From Bacteroidota bacterium (GTDB lineage Bacteria > Bacteroidota > Ignavibacteria > Ignavibacteriales > Melioribacteraceae), in assembly GCA_021824635.1 (NCBI GenBank), contig JAKAKD010000041.1, positions 92,579 to 156,578 on the forward strand: a DNA stretch of 64,000 nucleotides, given 5' to 3'. The notes below the pieces were generated by a model, which saw nothing but the letters and a program-made list of their open reading frames with translations, was not told the origin of the DNA and did not search any database. Made by a program: the position numbers and the translations under genes. Positions 28,412 through 36,572 of the stretch are shown piece by piece (position 1 is the stretch's first letter; each line of letters starts with the position of its first letter).

Positions 28412-29092
28412 TCAAACATTTACTGCCGTTCCGTTTGCAATAATCGGCAGTTTATCCAGCATCCAGTTATCGGCGGCAATTTGATCTTTGAAGCACTGTG
28501 TTCTATATATTGTCCGCTGTAGAATTGGATTTGTGTGATACTTAAGCCATTGGTGGCGGATATCTACGTAAGATGTTATCCATTTTTTTTCATCGCCGCC
28601 TTTTGCGGGCGGATACTCGCCGAATCTTTTTCTCAATGCTTGTGGTATGCTTCCCGAATGAATGTAGCTGTCATAAATAACTAACAGGCTTAGGGGCAAT
28701 TCAAATCCGTTCTTGATAAAGAATTCATATGCGGGATTGTAGTAAGCTAAATCGAAAAATTCATCCTGAGTCTTTCTCATGATTTCATCTTCATTTGCTG
28801 ATGTGCGAAGCAGATCTCTAAATGTTTTGTTATCAGTAAGCGGCTGCTTGCCAATTTTGTCAATGTAGGAAGAAAATTTTTCCGCGAAGAGACCATTGTT
28901 GCGTATGTAAAGCTCAATAAGTTTTGCAAGATTGCCTTGCTCTGTAGTCTGACTGCGTCCGTATGTAATTTGACGGGTTCCGTTTTTGCCGTCAGCAAGA
29001 ATAGTGATCTGGTTATATTTACCGGCAGGAGTGCCCGTCTCAAAAACATTGATAACTCGTTCAATTAACTTTTTGACCGAATCAGTAATCAT
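28412..29092 (-). CDS. GH46-like (chitosanase/lysozyme-fold) hydrolase
   Basis: 226 residues. The N-terminal half follows the pattern of family 46 glycoside hydrolases, which cut chitosan with a lysozyme-like fold: a helix with Glu18 (VINVFETG), then a beta turn with Asp34 and ITYGRSQTTEQGN, and a following helix (LAKLIELYI). Those acids occupy places similar to the catalytic pair of chitosanases. No signal peptide is seen, unlike most secreted chitosanases. This is a motif-level match and a peptidoglycan or other target is possible. GGAGG lies 4 nt before the ATG. It is the first gene of the island. Confidence 0.6.
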   Translation of the reverse strand: MITDSVKKLIERVINVFETGTPAGKYNQITILADGKNGTRQITYGRSQTTEQGNLAKLIELYIRNNGLFAEKFSSYIDKIGKQPLTDNKTFRDLLRTSANEDEIMRKTQDEFFDLAYYNPAYEFFIKNGFELPLSLLVIYDSYIHSGSIPQALRKRFGEYPPAKGGDEKKWITSYVDIRHQWLKYHTNPILQRTIYRTQCFKDQIAADNWMLDKLPIIANGTAVNV

Positions 29093-29424
29093 TTTACCTC
29101 CGTTAAGGATATAATTTTGAATACTATTTTCTTTTCGGGAAAGGATCGTAAAGGAAATTATTTAATAGCCGAGAGGAATAAATTATCGCAAACTGGAAAC
29201 TGTACTAAATACCTTTAGAGGATAAAACAAGAAGAAGAATTTATAGCAGAATATCAATTAGTCAGATTAACCCCGAAAGGTTGAATTGAACTTAATTAAA
29301 AAAAAATTACACGTCAATAAAATTGTAGAGCTTAAACGGAGAAAATCCGAACTAATCCAATTAAATTATTTGCGTTCCGGCAAGTCATTTTTTGATTAAA
29401 TTTTGAGCAAGAAAACAATTACGT
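29093..29424. other. 332-bp divergent spacer
   Basis: AT-rich DNA between the first gene of the island (minus) and the DnaQ-UvrC fusion (plus). It must hold the promoters for both. I see no ORF, strong hairpin or RNA gene. Confidence 0.5.
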
Positions 29425-31080
29425 ATGAAAGAAACTAAATTAACAGAAATTCCTTTTGAAGAAGCTGAGTATTGTGTTTTCGATTTCGAGACTACAGGCA
29501 TGTCTGGACGGCAGGATAAAGTAATCGAAATAGGAATGGTGAAAATCCGGAATGGGAAAATTGCCGATACTTTTTCTTCATTTATTAATCCGGGCAGACC
29601 GATTCCATATTTTATTACAAAACTTACCGGTATAACAAATGCGGACGTAGAGAATGCGCCCTTCTTTGATGAAGTATTTACCCGCATGAAAGATTTTATT
29701 GGTGATGCAGTTCTAATAGCGCACAATCTTAGTTTCGATCATTCATTTTTGAAACACGAATGCGCCAATGCCGAGCTGGAATTTCTAGACAATGAAGCGG
29801 TCTGCACACTTCGTTTGGCTCGCAAATTATATCCGCAATTTCCAAGTAAGTCGCTCGGAAATCTTACAAAGTCGCTTAAGATTCGACATAGAAGTATTCA
29901 CCGCGGATTGGGCGATTCAATGGCTACAGCAAAAATTTTGTTAAGAATGTTTCCTACTCTCCGCGAAGAACATAATATTGATACGGTAAGTGATTTAGTG
30001 AATTTTCAAAATCTTCCCGCTTCCACAAAACCATACCGCATCATCAAGAAAAAGTTGTTGGAAGATTTTTCAAAAATTCCGAATCAACCCGGAGTTTATT
30101 TTTATAAGAATACAAAGGATGAAATAATTTATATCGGGAAAGCGAAATCGCTGAAAGACCGGTTGAATAATTATTTTTCCAACAATGCGATTCGTAAAGC
30201 AAAAGATATTGTAAGAAAAGCTTCGGGACTTGAATTCCACACAACCAATAGCGAACTGACGGCTTTAATAGCCGAAGCGGAATTGATCAAAACTCATTAC
30301 CCAAAGCAGAATAAAATGCTTAAGAAATATCCCCGAAGTTATTTCTTAAAATTAACTATTACGCATAATTACCCTTCGGTTGAAGTAACCTCGAATTTTG
30401 ATTTTGACGGGAATGACTATTACGGTCCCTACCCAAACCGGGAGACAGCTAACATTCTAAAAGAAATTGTTGATAAGACTTTTCAGATACGCGAATGTTC
30501 TCTTAAAGAATTTAATAAAGGAAGAAGATGTTACTTAGCCGATATAGAAAGATGTCTGGCGCCTTGCGTTGAGAAAAATGTTGTCAACCATTATAAAAAC
30601 GAACTGCTGAATATCAACGAATTTCTTTGCGGACATAATCAATCTGCTGTTGACCGGCTTTTAACAAGGATGAAAGAACTTAGCGCTCAGCAAAAATTTG
30701 AGGAAGCGGCACAGATCAGAGATGTCGTGCAATCAATTCTGAATCAAATCAACAAAGCATCAATCCTTGCAGAACCAATTAATAAGGCAAACGTTCTTAT
30801 TGAAGTGGGCGGTTCGGTTAAGAACGACTACTTGATTTTGATTGATGGGAAAATTGTCTTCAAAGAATATTTCATAGAAGAGAAAAACCATTTTGATGAT
30901 GTTTTAGAGGATTATTTTAGCGGCTCTATTAGATCAGATAAAATTATTTATGATAAAGATTTAGAGAAATTAAGAATTGGATTGAGTTGGCTTTCAAAAA
31001 ACCGCGATAAGATTAAAGTCCATTATCTAAAAGAATATAAATCCGCAGATGAATTAGCCGTTAATTTTATTTTGAAATAG
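29425..31080 (+). CDS. DnaQ-type exonuclease/UvrC-like GIY-YIG fusion
   Basis: 551 residues joining two nucleases. The DEDDh 3'-5' exonuclease occupies about 1-185: Asp20 and Glu22 in VFDFETTG, Asp105 in HNLSFDHSFL, His159 and Asp164 in HRGLGDSMA. A UvrC/Cho-like part starts near 218: GIY-YIG motif QPGVYFYKN...IIYIGKAKSLKDRL, the four-Cys cluster C358, C369, C377 and C381 with UvrC-like spacing, and a UVR motif (about 407-440). The UvrC RNase H-like 5' endonuclease half is missing. Comparable fusions exist in other phyla and are thought to serve repair as Cho-like back-up incision. The role here is inferred. Confidence 0.9.
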   Translation: MKETKLTEIPFEEAEYCVFDFETTGMSGRQDKVIEIGMVKIRNGKIADTFSSFINPGRPIPYFITKLTGITNADVENAPFFDEVFTRMKDFIGDAVLIAHNLSFDHSFLKHECANAELEFLDNEAVCTLRLARKLYPQFPSKSLGNLTKSLKIRHRSIHRGLGDSMATAKILLRMFPTLREEHNIDTVSDLVNFQNLPASTKPYRIIKKKLLEDFSKIPNQPGVYFYKNTKDEIIYIGKAKSLKDRLNNYFSNNAIRKAKDIVRKASGLEFHTTNSELTALIAEAELIKTHYPKQNKMLKKYPRSYFLKLTITHNYPSVEVTSNFDFDGNDYYGPYPNRETANILKEIVDKTFQIRECSLKEFNKGRRCYLADIERCLAPCVEKNVVNHYKNELLNINEFLCGHNQSAVDRLLTRMKELSAQQKFEEAAQIRDVVQSILNQINKASILAEPINKANVLIEVGGSVKNDYLILIDGKIVFKEYFIEEKNHFDDVLEDYFSGSIRSDKIIYDKDLEKLRIGLSWLSKNRDKIKVHYLKEYKSADELAVNFILK

Positions 31081-31103
31081 CCCAGTTAGAATGAATCCTT
31101 TTT

Positions 31104-31394
31104 CTAATTTAAGGCATAGTGAAGAATTATGTATCTCACTATAAAAGCGGCTAGAATAATTAAAACCAGATAGGCGAAAATACTTTGGACCGATTTTTTA
31201 GTAATTACTATTGTAGAACGGAATCCACGCCATCCACACTCTTTACATCTGTATATCTTTATAACTGAAGTAAACTGTGCAATCTGCTCAAGAACGCTTC
31301 GTGAACGGGAACGGTGTATGGTACCGGATTTTTTACATGCGGGACATTTACCAAACTGTGGATTTTTATGAATAAGTACTTTTGATAATGCCAT
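31104..31394 (-). CDS. Small zinc-ribbon membrane protein
   Basis: 96 residues. A zinc ribbon is formed by CPAC (17-20) and CKEC (50-53), separated by a basic stretch (IHRSRSRSVLEQ), followed by WRGFRS. A single hydrophobic segment near the C-terminus (IFAYLVLIILAAFIVRYIIL) anchors it. No enzyme activity can be assigned. It lies 47 bp after the S41 peptidase gene on the same strand. Confidence 0.75.
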   Translation of the reverse strand: MALSKVLIHKNPQFGKCPACKKSGTIHRSRSRSVLEQIAQFTSVIKIYRCKECGWRGFRSTIVITKKSVQSIFAYLVLIILAAFIVRYIILHYALN

Positions 31395-31441
31395 TTCATT
31401 CCTATTTCGTTCAGTAAAGTCCGGAAAGAATAAATTAATTA

Positions 31442-33082
31442 TTATCTAAGCAGAGTCTCATATTTTTTATGATCTTTAAGAATATTAAATGATGTTAAAA
31501 ACTGTTTGTCATCTTTTAGCGATTCTTTAATTCGTCCTTGTCTTCCGTCCGTTCTGGCGGCAAGTTCCTGCCTTATTTCGAAAAGAACATCGTCTTTATA
31601 TTTATCAAGTTCATTTGCATGGCTAACATCAATTTGATTTTTAACTTTTTCTAGCTGTTCTAAACATTTTTGATCAATATTTTCTTCTGCACCTGAAATC
31701 TGCAATTGGTCAATCAGTTTTTCAGATCTAGAGACGAATTCAAATTTCTGGCCTTTCAAATATTTAGTGAATTCCAGAAATAAAAGATCCGGTTTAATGG
31801 TTTTCCAATTCGCATTGGTACTAGTATTGAAAAAATTTGTGGCAAATTTGAAAAACATTCCATCGGCTAAAAGCGCCTGAACAAGCCGGGAGTTTGAACT
31901 GTTTTTCACTACGGAATCCGGCATAATACCGCCGCCGGAGAATACCGTTCTTTTACCATCGGTTTTGAATTCTTTGGTCTTTATCAGTGAACTCTCTTCG
32001 AAGACTTTATTTTTTTCAGAGTAATTTATTCTTTGAATTGACCTGCCGGTTGGTGTGTAGTAACGCGCAGTTGTAATTTTTAAAGATGTATTATAAGAAA
32101 GCGGCAGTACAGTCTGGACCAATCCTTTACCAAAAGAATTTGTTCCTATAATTACTGCGCGGTCGTGATCTTGAATTGCGCCGGCAACAATTTCTGAAGC
32201 TGACGCTGTGCCGTCATCAATTAGAACAATCATTTTAGTATCGCTAGAGATTGGTTCTTCCGTTGCAAAATAATTTTTACTGCTTAGACTGTCTCTTCCT
32301 TTAACCGATACTATCAATTGTCCTTTCTTCAAAAATTTTTCCGCAACATCAATTGCGGCATCTAATAATCCGCCGGGATTACCACGCAAATCTAAAACAA
32401 CAGATTCAATTTCTCTTTGAGATTTCAAATCGAGATAAGCTTTTTTAACTTCATCACCGGCAGTCCGGGAAAACCCACTCAATTTTATATAAGCATTTTT
32501 GCTGCCTTCAGGTACAAAACCGTAGTAGGTAACATTTTTGACTTCAATTTCTTCGCGCATCAAGTTAAAGACAATAGGCTCTTCAACAGTCTCCCGTTTA
32601 ACAACTATTTTAACAGGGGTTCCCGGATCACCTTTTAAAATGTCGCTCAAACTTTCAACGTTTTCCTTTGTAACCGGAGTATCGTTTATCTTCACGATAA
32701 TGTCGCCAATTCTCATTCCCTGCCTCTGAGCGGAAAATCCTTCAATCAAATCAACAACAGTAACGTTATCATTTCTAACGCCAATAGAAGCACCTATGCC
32801 GCCATACTTTCCTTTTGTAATGATATCAATATCTTTTTGCTGATTCTCATCAATAAAATTGGTATATGGATCCAGAGATGTAAGCATTCCATTAATTCCC
32901 GCAAGCATAAATTCTTCGGGGTTCAATTGATCTACATAATTAAGAGTAACTTCTTTGTACACGCGCCCAAAAACATCAATACTTTTATTCATTTCAAGAT
33001 AAATATCATTATCGCTAGTGATAAAGCCGGAAAAGAAAATTATCGTAACAGCAGAAAGAAAAATGATTTTCCAAATCTTCAT
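31442..33082 (-). CDS. S41 family C-terminal processing peptidase
   Basis: A periplasmic protease (CtpA/Prc type) that trims C-termini of envelope proteins; 546 residues. An N-terminal signal or anchor (about 4-22) is followed by a PDZ domain (IGASIGVRNDNVTVVDLIEG, RQGMRIGDIIVKI) and the S41 core with LRGNPGGLLDAAIDVA, nucleophile Ser in DDGTASASEIVAGA and general-base Lys in SFGKGLVQ. A helical C-terminal part of about 170 residues follows. It starts 12 bp after tmk and belongs to a YbbR-like/tmk/S41 operon. Confidence 0.93.
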   Translation of the reverse strand: MKIWKIIFLSAVTIIFFSGFITSDNDIYLEMNKSIDVFGRVYKEVTLNYVDQLNPEEFMLAGINGMLTSLDPYTNFIDENQQKDIDIITKGKYGGIGASIGVRNDNVTVVDLIEGFSAQRQGMRIGDIIVKINDTPVTKENVESLSDILKGDPGTPVKIVVKRETVEEPIVFNLMREEIEVKNVTYYGFVPEGSKNAYIKLSGFSRTAGDEVKKAYLDLKSQREIESVVLDLRGNPGGLLDAAIDVAEKFLKKGQLIVSVKGRDSLSSKNYFATEEPISSDTKMIVLIDDGTASASEIVAGAIQDHDRAVIIGTNSFGKGLVQTVLPLSYNTSLKITTARYYTPTGRSIQRINYSEKNKVFEESSLIKTKEFKTDGKRTVFSGGGIMPDSVVKNSSNSRLVQALLADGMFFKFATNFFNTSTNANWKTIKPDLLFLEFTKYLKGQKFEFVSRSEKLIDQLQISGAEENIDQKCLEQLEKVKNQIDVSHANELDKYKDDVLFEIRQELAARTDGRQGRIKESLKDDKQFLTSFNILKDHKKYETLLR

Positions 33083-33094
33083 ATTATACCTTTC

Positions 33095-33709
33095 TTATTT
33101 CTCTAATTTTTTCACTTCACGAATAATTTTTTCGTGAATTTCCGGAATTGAAAGCTGTCCGCTTATAATCCGAAATCTTTTTTCTTTTTCAGCAATATAG
33201 AAATAACCTTTTCTAACACGTTCGTAAAAATCCATTTTAGAAAGTTCGATCCGGTCCAGTTCCACATGTTTTACTTTGGATTTTCTTTTTAGCACTTCTT
33301 CAATTGGTATATCTAAGAAAAAAGTTAAATCCGGCACTGCTTTACCAATTACAAAACGCTGAAGCTCTTCAACAAATTCCAGAGAAATTTTTCTGCCGAA
33401 TGCTTGATAGGCGATTGATGAATCGTGAAACCTATCCGAGATTACAAAAACATTTTCTTTTAAAGCCGGAAGAATACTTTGCTTAACCAGCTGCGAACGG
33501 CTTGCAGAGAATAGAATCAATTCTGTTTCAACCGACATTTCGGAATTTTTCTTATCAAGAAGAATATCCCGGATTTTTTCGGAGATCGGCGTTCCTCCGG
33601 GTTCACGAATAATTTTTACATTCTTTCCGTTATCAAGTAAATATTTTTCAAGCAGTTGAACTTGCGTTGATTTACCGCAAAAGTCTAGACCTTCAAATGT
33701 TATGAACAT
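33095..33709 (-). CDS. tmk: Thymidylate kinase
   Basis: Phosphorylates dTMP to dTDP; 204 residues. The P-loop reads FEGLDFCGKSTQ (canonical GxDGxGKS slightly varied), followed by REPGGTPISEKIR and the DRFHDSSIAYQ dTMP-binding stretch. The region EKEKRFRIISGQ closes the core. The ATG is 2 bp after the stop of the YbbR-like gene. Confidence 0.95.
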   Translation of the reverse strand: MFITFEGLDFCGKSTQVQLLEKYLLDNGKNVKIIREPGGTPISEKIRDILLDKKNSEMSVETELILFSASRSQLVKQSILPALKENVFVISDRFHDSSIAYQAFGRKISLEFVEELQRFVIGKAVPDLTFFLDIPIEEVLKRKSKVKHVELDRIELSKMDFYERVRKGYFYIAEKEKRFRIISGQLSIPEIHEKIIREVKKLEK

Positions 33710-33711
33710 AA

Positions 33712-34623
33712 TTAGTACTGTTTAATGATATATTCCAGTTTATTAGGTATTGTACTTACGTGTGTTGTGAACTGCGGTAATTCAATGATTGGCTCTATCG
33801 TTCCTTTTTCTTCGCGAAGTGCGGACCAGTAATCAACATAGGCTTTAATGCTATCGTTTGTTAATCTGCCAAGTTTGTTTATTCCTCCGCGAAGAACCAC
33901 ATTTATTTTACCGGGAAAAAGAATTAAGTCTTTTGATGGCGGAACATTTCTCGTTTCTACAACAATATTTTCAAAAGTTTTATCAACAATTTTTTGGACT
34001 TCCAATTCTATTGTGCATGTATTGATTGCAGACGTTATTCCTTCCGGCGGTTCAATTCTGAGATTGAATTTCAAATTGTCAGAAACATCCAGAATTTCTT
34101 TGTATTTGGTTTTAATTGAATCTGTATTGCGCAACAGATTTGCGGGACCGCTAATTTCAACCATCTCCGGATCAATTTTTATTTTTGAAGAAGGACCATA
34201 ACCGGGTTTAAACTCCAGCTTAAAATTCTTGATAAGTTTAACAGTCTTAGAACCGACTTTCTCAATATCATATTCAATCTGCGAAGGTGAAATTTCCAGG
34301 ACCTGAAATGAAGAAGTAAGCCAAGTATTTGCTTGGATCAAATCGTTTAAATCGTTTTTACGGTGACCTATTCTTCTGTGTGCAGAAATATCAAAATTAA
34401 CTTCCGGTTCTAACATTAATTTTGCTAAATCCCATCCCTTACCTTTTACTTGAATGTAAACTTCATTAATAGAGGAATTGCCTAATGAATAATTTTTCGG
34501 CAAATCGGTTATGTTAATTGGCACTTTAATAGTCGTGACAAAAACATTTGACAGCGACACATAGACCCAGAGTCCAATCGAAAAAAATGAAATTACCGAT
34601 ATTGTGATTATCTTTTTCTTCAT
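33712..34623 (-). CDS. YbbR-like domain protein
   Basis: 303 residues. An N-terminal hydrophobic anchor (about 4-26) is followed by tandem YbbR-like beta domains (from VPINITDLPKNYSLG, then VEISGPANLLRNTDSIKT, and VVLRGGINKLGRL). YbbR proteins usually pair with the diadenylate cyclase CdaA, whose gene is not here; instead it leads tmk and the S41 peptidase. It faces the periplasm. Function is not established. Confidence 0.8.
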   Translation of the reverse strand: MKKKIITISVISFFSIGLWVYVSLSNVFVTTIKVPINITDLPKNYSLGNSSINEVYIQVKGKGWDLAKLMLEPEVNFDISAHRRIGHRKNDLNDLIQANTWLTSSFQVLEISPSQIEYDIEKVGSKTVKLIKNFKLEFKPGYGPSSKIKIDPEMVEISGPANLLRNTDSIKTKYKEILDVSDNLKFNLRIEPPEGITSAINTCTIELEVQKIVDKTFENIVVETRNVPPSKDLILFPGKINVVLRGGINKLGRLTNDSIKAYVDYWSALREEKGTIEPIIELPQFTTHVSTIPNKLEYIIKQY

Positions 34624-34860
34624 ACCGAAATATAAAAAAAACTCCTGTGATTAAACGATTCGAAGTTTTCAAAGATAATCTGATGAAAATAGAGAGAGTC
34701 GTATCTGATTCGTCTGTATGAATGGAATTGCTACAAACGATTTAGTAATAACATATAAAACAGAGTGCAGTCTAAGATACAATCCCATTTTCCTGATTAG
34801 ACAATTTTTCCAGCATATGCGAGAAAAGAATTGTAAACGAAAAGTCAAATACTTATTTTT

Positions 34861-34916
34861 ATAAGGGCGATGGAGTTCGCCTTTAAATGCTACTGATAGC
34901 TGATAACTCCTACTGT
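34861..34916 (+). promoter_or_regulatory. Fluoride riboswitch (crcB motif)
   Basis: The aptamer reads GGCGATGGAGTTCGCC at 34866-34881, then a spacer with TGCTACTGATAG, and GATAACTCCTAC ending at 34913, which matches the crcB-motif consensus (GGNGAUGG...UUCGCC, then UGAUGNCUCCUAC). It lies about 40 bp before crcB. The ribosome-binding site GGAG at 34937-34940 and the following TAGG can pair with CTCC/CCTA of the aptamer's 3' arm, so control is probably at translation: fluoride frees the site. Confidence 0.88.
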
Positions 34917-34952
34917 TATTCATTTTACAAATGAAAGGAGTAGGTCAGCACA

Positions 34953-35324
34953 ATGATAAAATACCTTATCGTTTCGGGAGGCGCTGCAATAGGCGGCGCT
35001 CTTCGTTATTGGCTTTCTAATTTTGTTTACAAATTCCTTCCTACAAATTTTCCTTACGGAACATTAACAGTAAATTTTCTTGGAAGTTTCATTCTTGGTT
35101 TTGTAATGTTTGCACTTTACGATAAAGAATTGATAAGCCAAGATATGCGCCTATTTCTTACAATCGGTTTTTGCGGCGGGTTTACAACCTTTTCCACTTT
35201 CTCATTAGAAACAGTTAATCTTATGAAAAATTCAGAATTCTTATTTGCTTCGCTGAATATTTTTTTTAATGTATTCTTGTGTTTGGCGGGCACATACTTA
35301 GCTTATATTTTATCCAACAGATAA
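34953..35324 (+). CDS. crcB: Fluoride efflux channel CrcB/Fluc
   Basis: A small membrane protein of 123 residues that exports fluoride as an antiparallel dimer. Four hydrophobic segments; GAALRYWLS and GTLTVNFLGSFILGF with the conserved Asn, and the channel-lining GGFTTFSTFS motif are present. It sits directly under the fluoride riboswitch and is followed 12 bp later by a DUF190 gene, a frequent partner. Confidence 0.95.
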   Translation: MIKYLIVSGGAAIGGALRYWLSNFVYKFLPTNFPYGTLTVNFLGSFILGFVMFALYDKELISQDMRLFLTIGFCGGFTTFSTFSLETVNLMKNSEFLFASLNIFFNVFLCLAGTYLAYILSNR

Positions 35325-35336
35325 AGGAGAAGTCTT

Positions 35337-35696
35337 ATGCACATCTCGGGCGAAGCAAAACTATTAAGAATATTTATTGGAGAATCTGATTTATCCCATC
35401 ATATTCCAGTTTACGAAATAATTGTTACCGAAGCCCGCAAGTTTGGACTTGCTGGCGCAACTGTGTTCAAGGGAATTATGGGATACGGGGGAACGAGCCG
35501 AATTCATACCGCAAAAATTCTTCGTTTATCTGAAGACATGCCATTGATAATTGAAATTGTTGATGAAGAAGGAAAGATTGAAAACTTTCTTCCTGTTGTA
35601 GAGAAGATCTTTGAGGAAGGTAACTGCGGCGGGTTAATTACAATTGAAAAAGCAAGTATTATTAAATATGTGGCAGATATAACTAAATCTCATTAA
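35337..35696 (+). CDS. DUF190 domain protein
   Basis: 119 residues with a PII-like ferredoxin fold. Recognised from KLLRIFIGESDLSHHIPVY near the N-terminus, the GLAGATVFKGIMGYG core, and the closing LPVVEKIFEEGNCGGLITIEK-like region. Members often lie next to crcB in fluoride operons, as here, with an unproven regulatory or sensing role. AAGGAG is 6 nt before the ATG. Confidence 0.88.
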   Translation: MHISGEAKLLRIFIGESDLSHHIPVYEIIVTEARKFGLAGATVFKGIMGYGGTSRIHTAKILRLSEDMPLIIEIVDEEGKIENFLPVVEKIFEEGNCGGLITIEKASIIKYVADITKSH

Positions 35697-35794
35697 AGTG
35701 AAGAAAGCCACTTTATCCGGAGATCATAAAATTATAAAACCAAGTTACGCCAGATTAATTTTTTAATGTACTTTCTAAAATGTGAGGTGATTGT

Positions 35795-36229
35795 ATGAAA
35801 AATATTTTTGCTACTTGGCAGATATGGGCAATTCTATCAGCCGTATTTGCCGCTTTTACTGCAATATTCGCAAAGATTGGAATCAAAGAGATAAATTCAG
35901 ATTTTGCTACATTCATAAGAACGATAGTAATATTAATTGTATTGGGCATTATACTTCTTGCTACTAATCAATTTCAACCTCTTCGAAGCGTCTCGAATAA
36001 AAGTTTGATGTTCCTAATTCTTTCCGGACTTGCAACCGGCGGATCATGGATTTGTTATTTCCGGGCATTGAAAATTGGGAATGCTTCTCAGGTTGCGCCG
36101 ATTGATAAACTCAGTGTTGTATTGGTTGCCCTATTTGGTGTAATGATTCTCGGTGAAAAATTAACGACTACACATTGGTTAGGAATATTTCTAATTGCTG
36201 CGGGGGCTGTAATAATAGCTGTAAAATAA
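35795..36229 (+). CDS. EamA family transporter, single-repeat form
   Basis: 144 residues with about five hydrophobic segments: one EamA repeat, half the usual ten-helix transporter, so it should act as a dimer. The repeat features are AAFTAIFAKIGIKEI near the start and the ending DKLSVVLVALFGVMILGEKL, then a final helix (WLGIFLIAAGAVIIA). AGGTGATTGT precedes the ATG. The substrate is unknown. It lies 98 bp after DUF190 and may be outside the fluoride operon. Confidence 0.88.
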   Translation: MKNIFATWQIWAILSAVFAAFTAIFAKIGIKEINSDFATFIRTIVILIVLGIILLATNQFQPLRSVSNKSLMFLILSGLATGGSWICYFRALKIGNASQVAPIDKLSVVLVALFGVMILGEKLTTTHWLGIFLIAAGAVIIAVK

Positions 36230-36264
36230 ATAATCGATTTATTATTAATAGTTGGAATTGTCTT

Positions 36265-36567
36265 ATGTCTGTGCCGAAACTAACTGCAAAACTAAGAACA
36301 AAAAATAAAGTTCCTTTTGCGATTGAGACATTGACCGGGTTACAATTCAGGTGTGGTATTTGTGGTAAAGTTTACTGGCACAGAGAAGAGCTGGAAAGGC
36401 ATTTGGAAACTGAGGACTCGACAACAGTAGATTATAAAAAACTTCAGTTTCCGGAACTGGACAGAAATATTAGTGTAAGAGCAATATATACACAAGATAT
36501 AAGAGACTTAACTAATCCCAAATACCCGCGTCTTGTAAAGGGTGACAAATTGTTAAAAATTGATTAA
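36265..36567 (+). CDS. Small protein with a degenerate C2H2-type zinc finger
   Basis: 100 residues from the ATG at 36265. The stretch CGICGKVYWHREELERHLE fits the C-x2-C-x3-aromatic-x5-Leu-x2-His half of a classical C2H2 finger, but the fourth ligand is missing (LETED follows). The rest is polar with no signal or membrane segment. A longer frame from 36175 lacks support. It ends 5 bp before the DUF6062-like gene, with which it is likely co-transcribed. Confidence 0.7.
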   Translation: MSVPKLTAKLRTKNKVPFAIETLTGLQFRCGICGKVYWHREELERHLETEDSTTVDYKKLQFPELDRNISVRAIYTQDIRDLTNPKYPRLVKGDKLLKID

Positions 36568-36572
36568 GGTAA

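Noticed and set aside
28777..29064. Second minus-strand frame of 95 residues
   Set aside because: Lies wholly inside the GH46-like gene in another frame; its composition is not protein-like.
34669..34923. Minus-strand frame of 84 residues
   Set aside because: Runs through the fluoride riboswitch on the opposite strand and shows no protein features.
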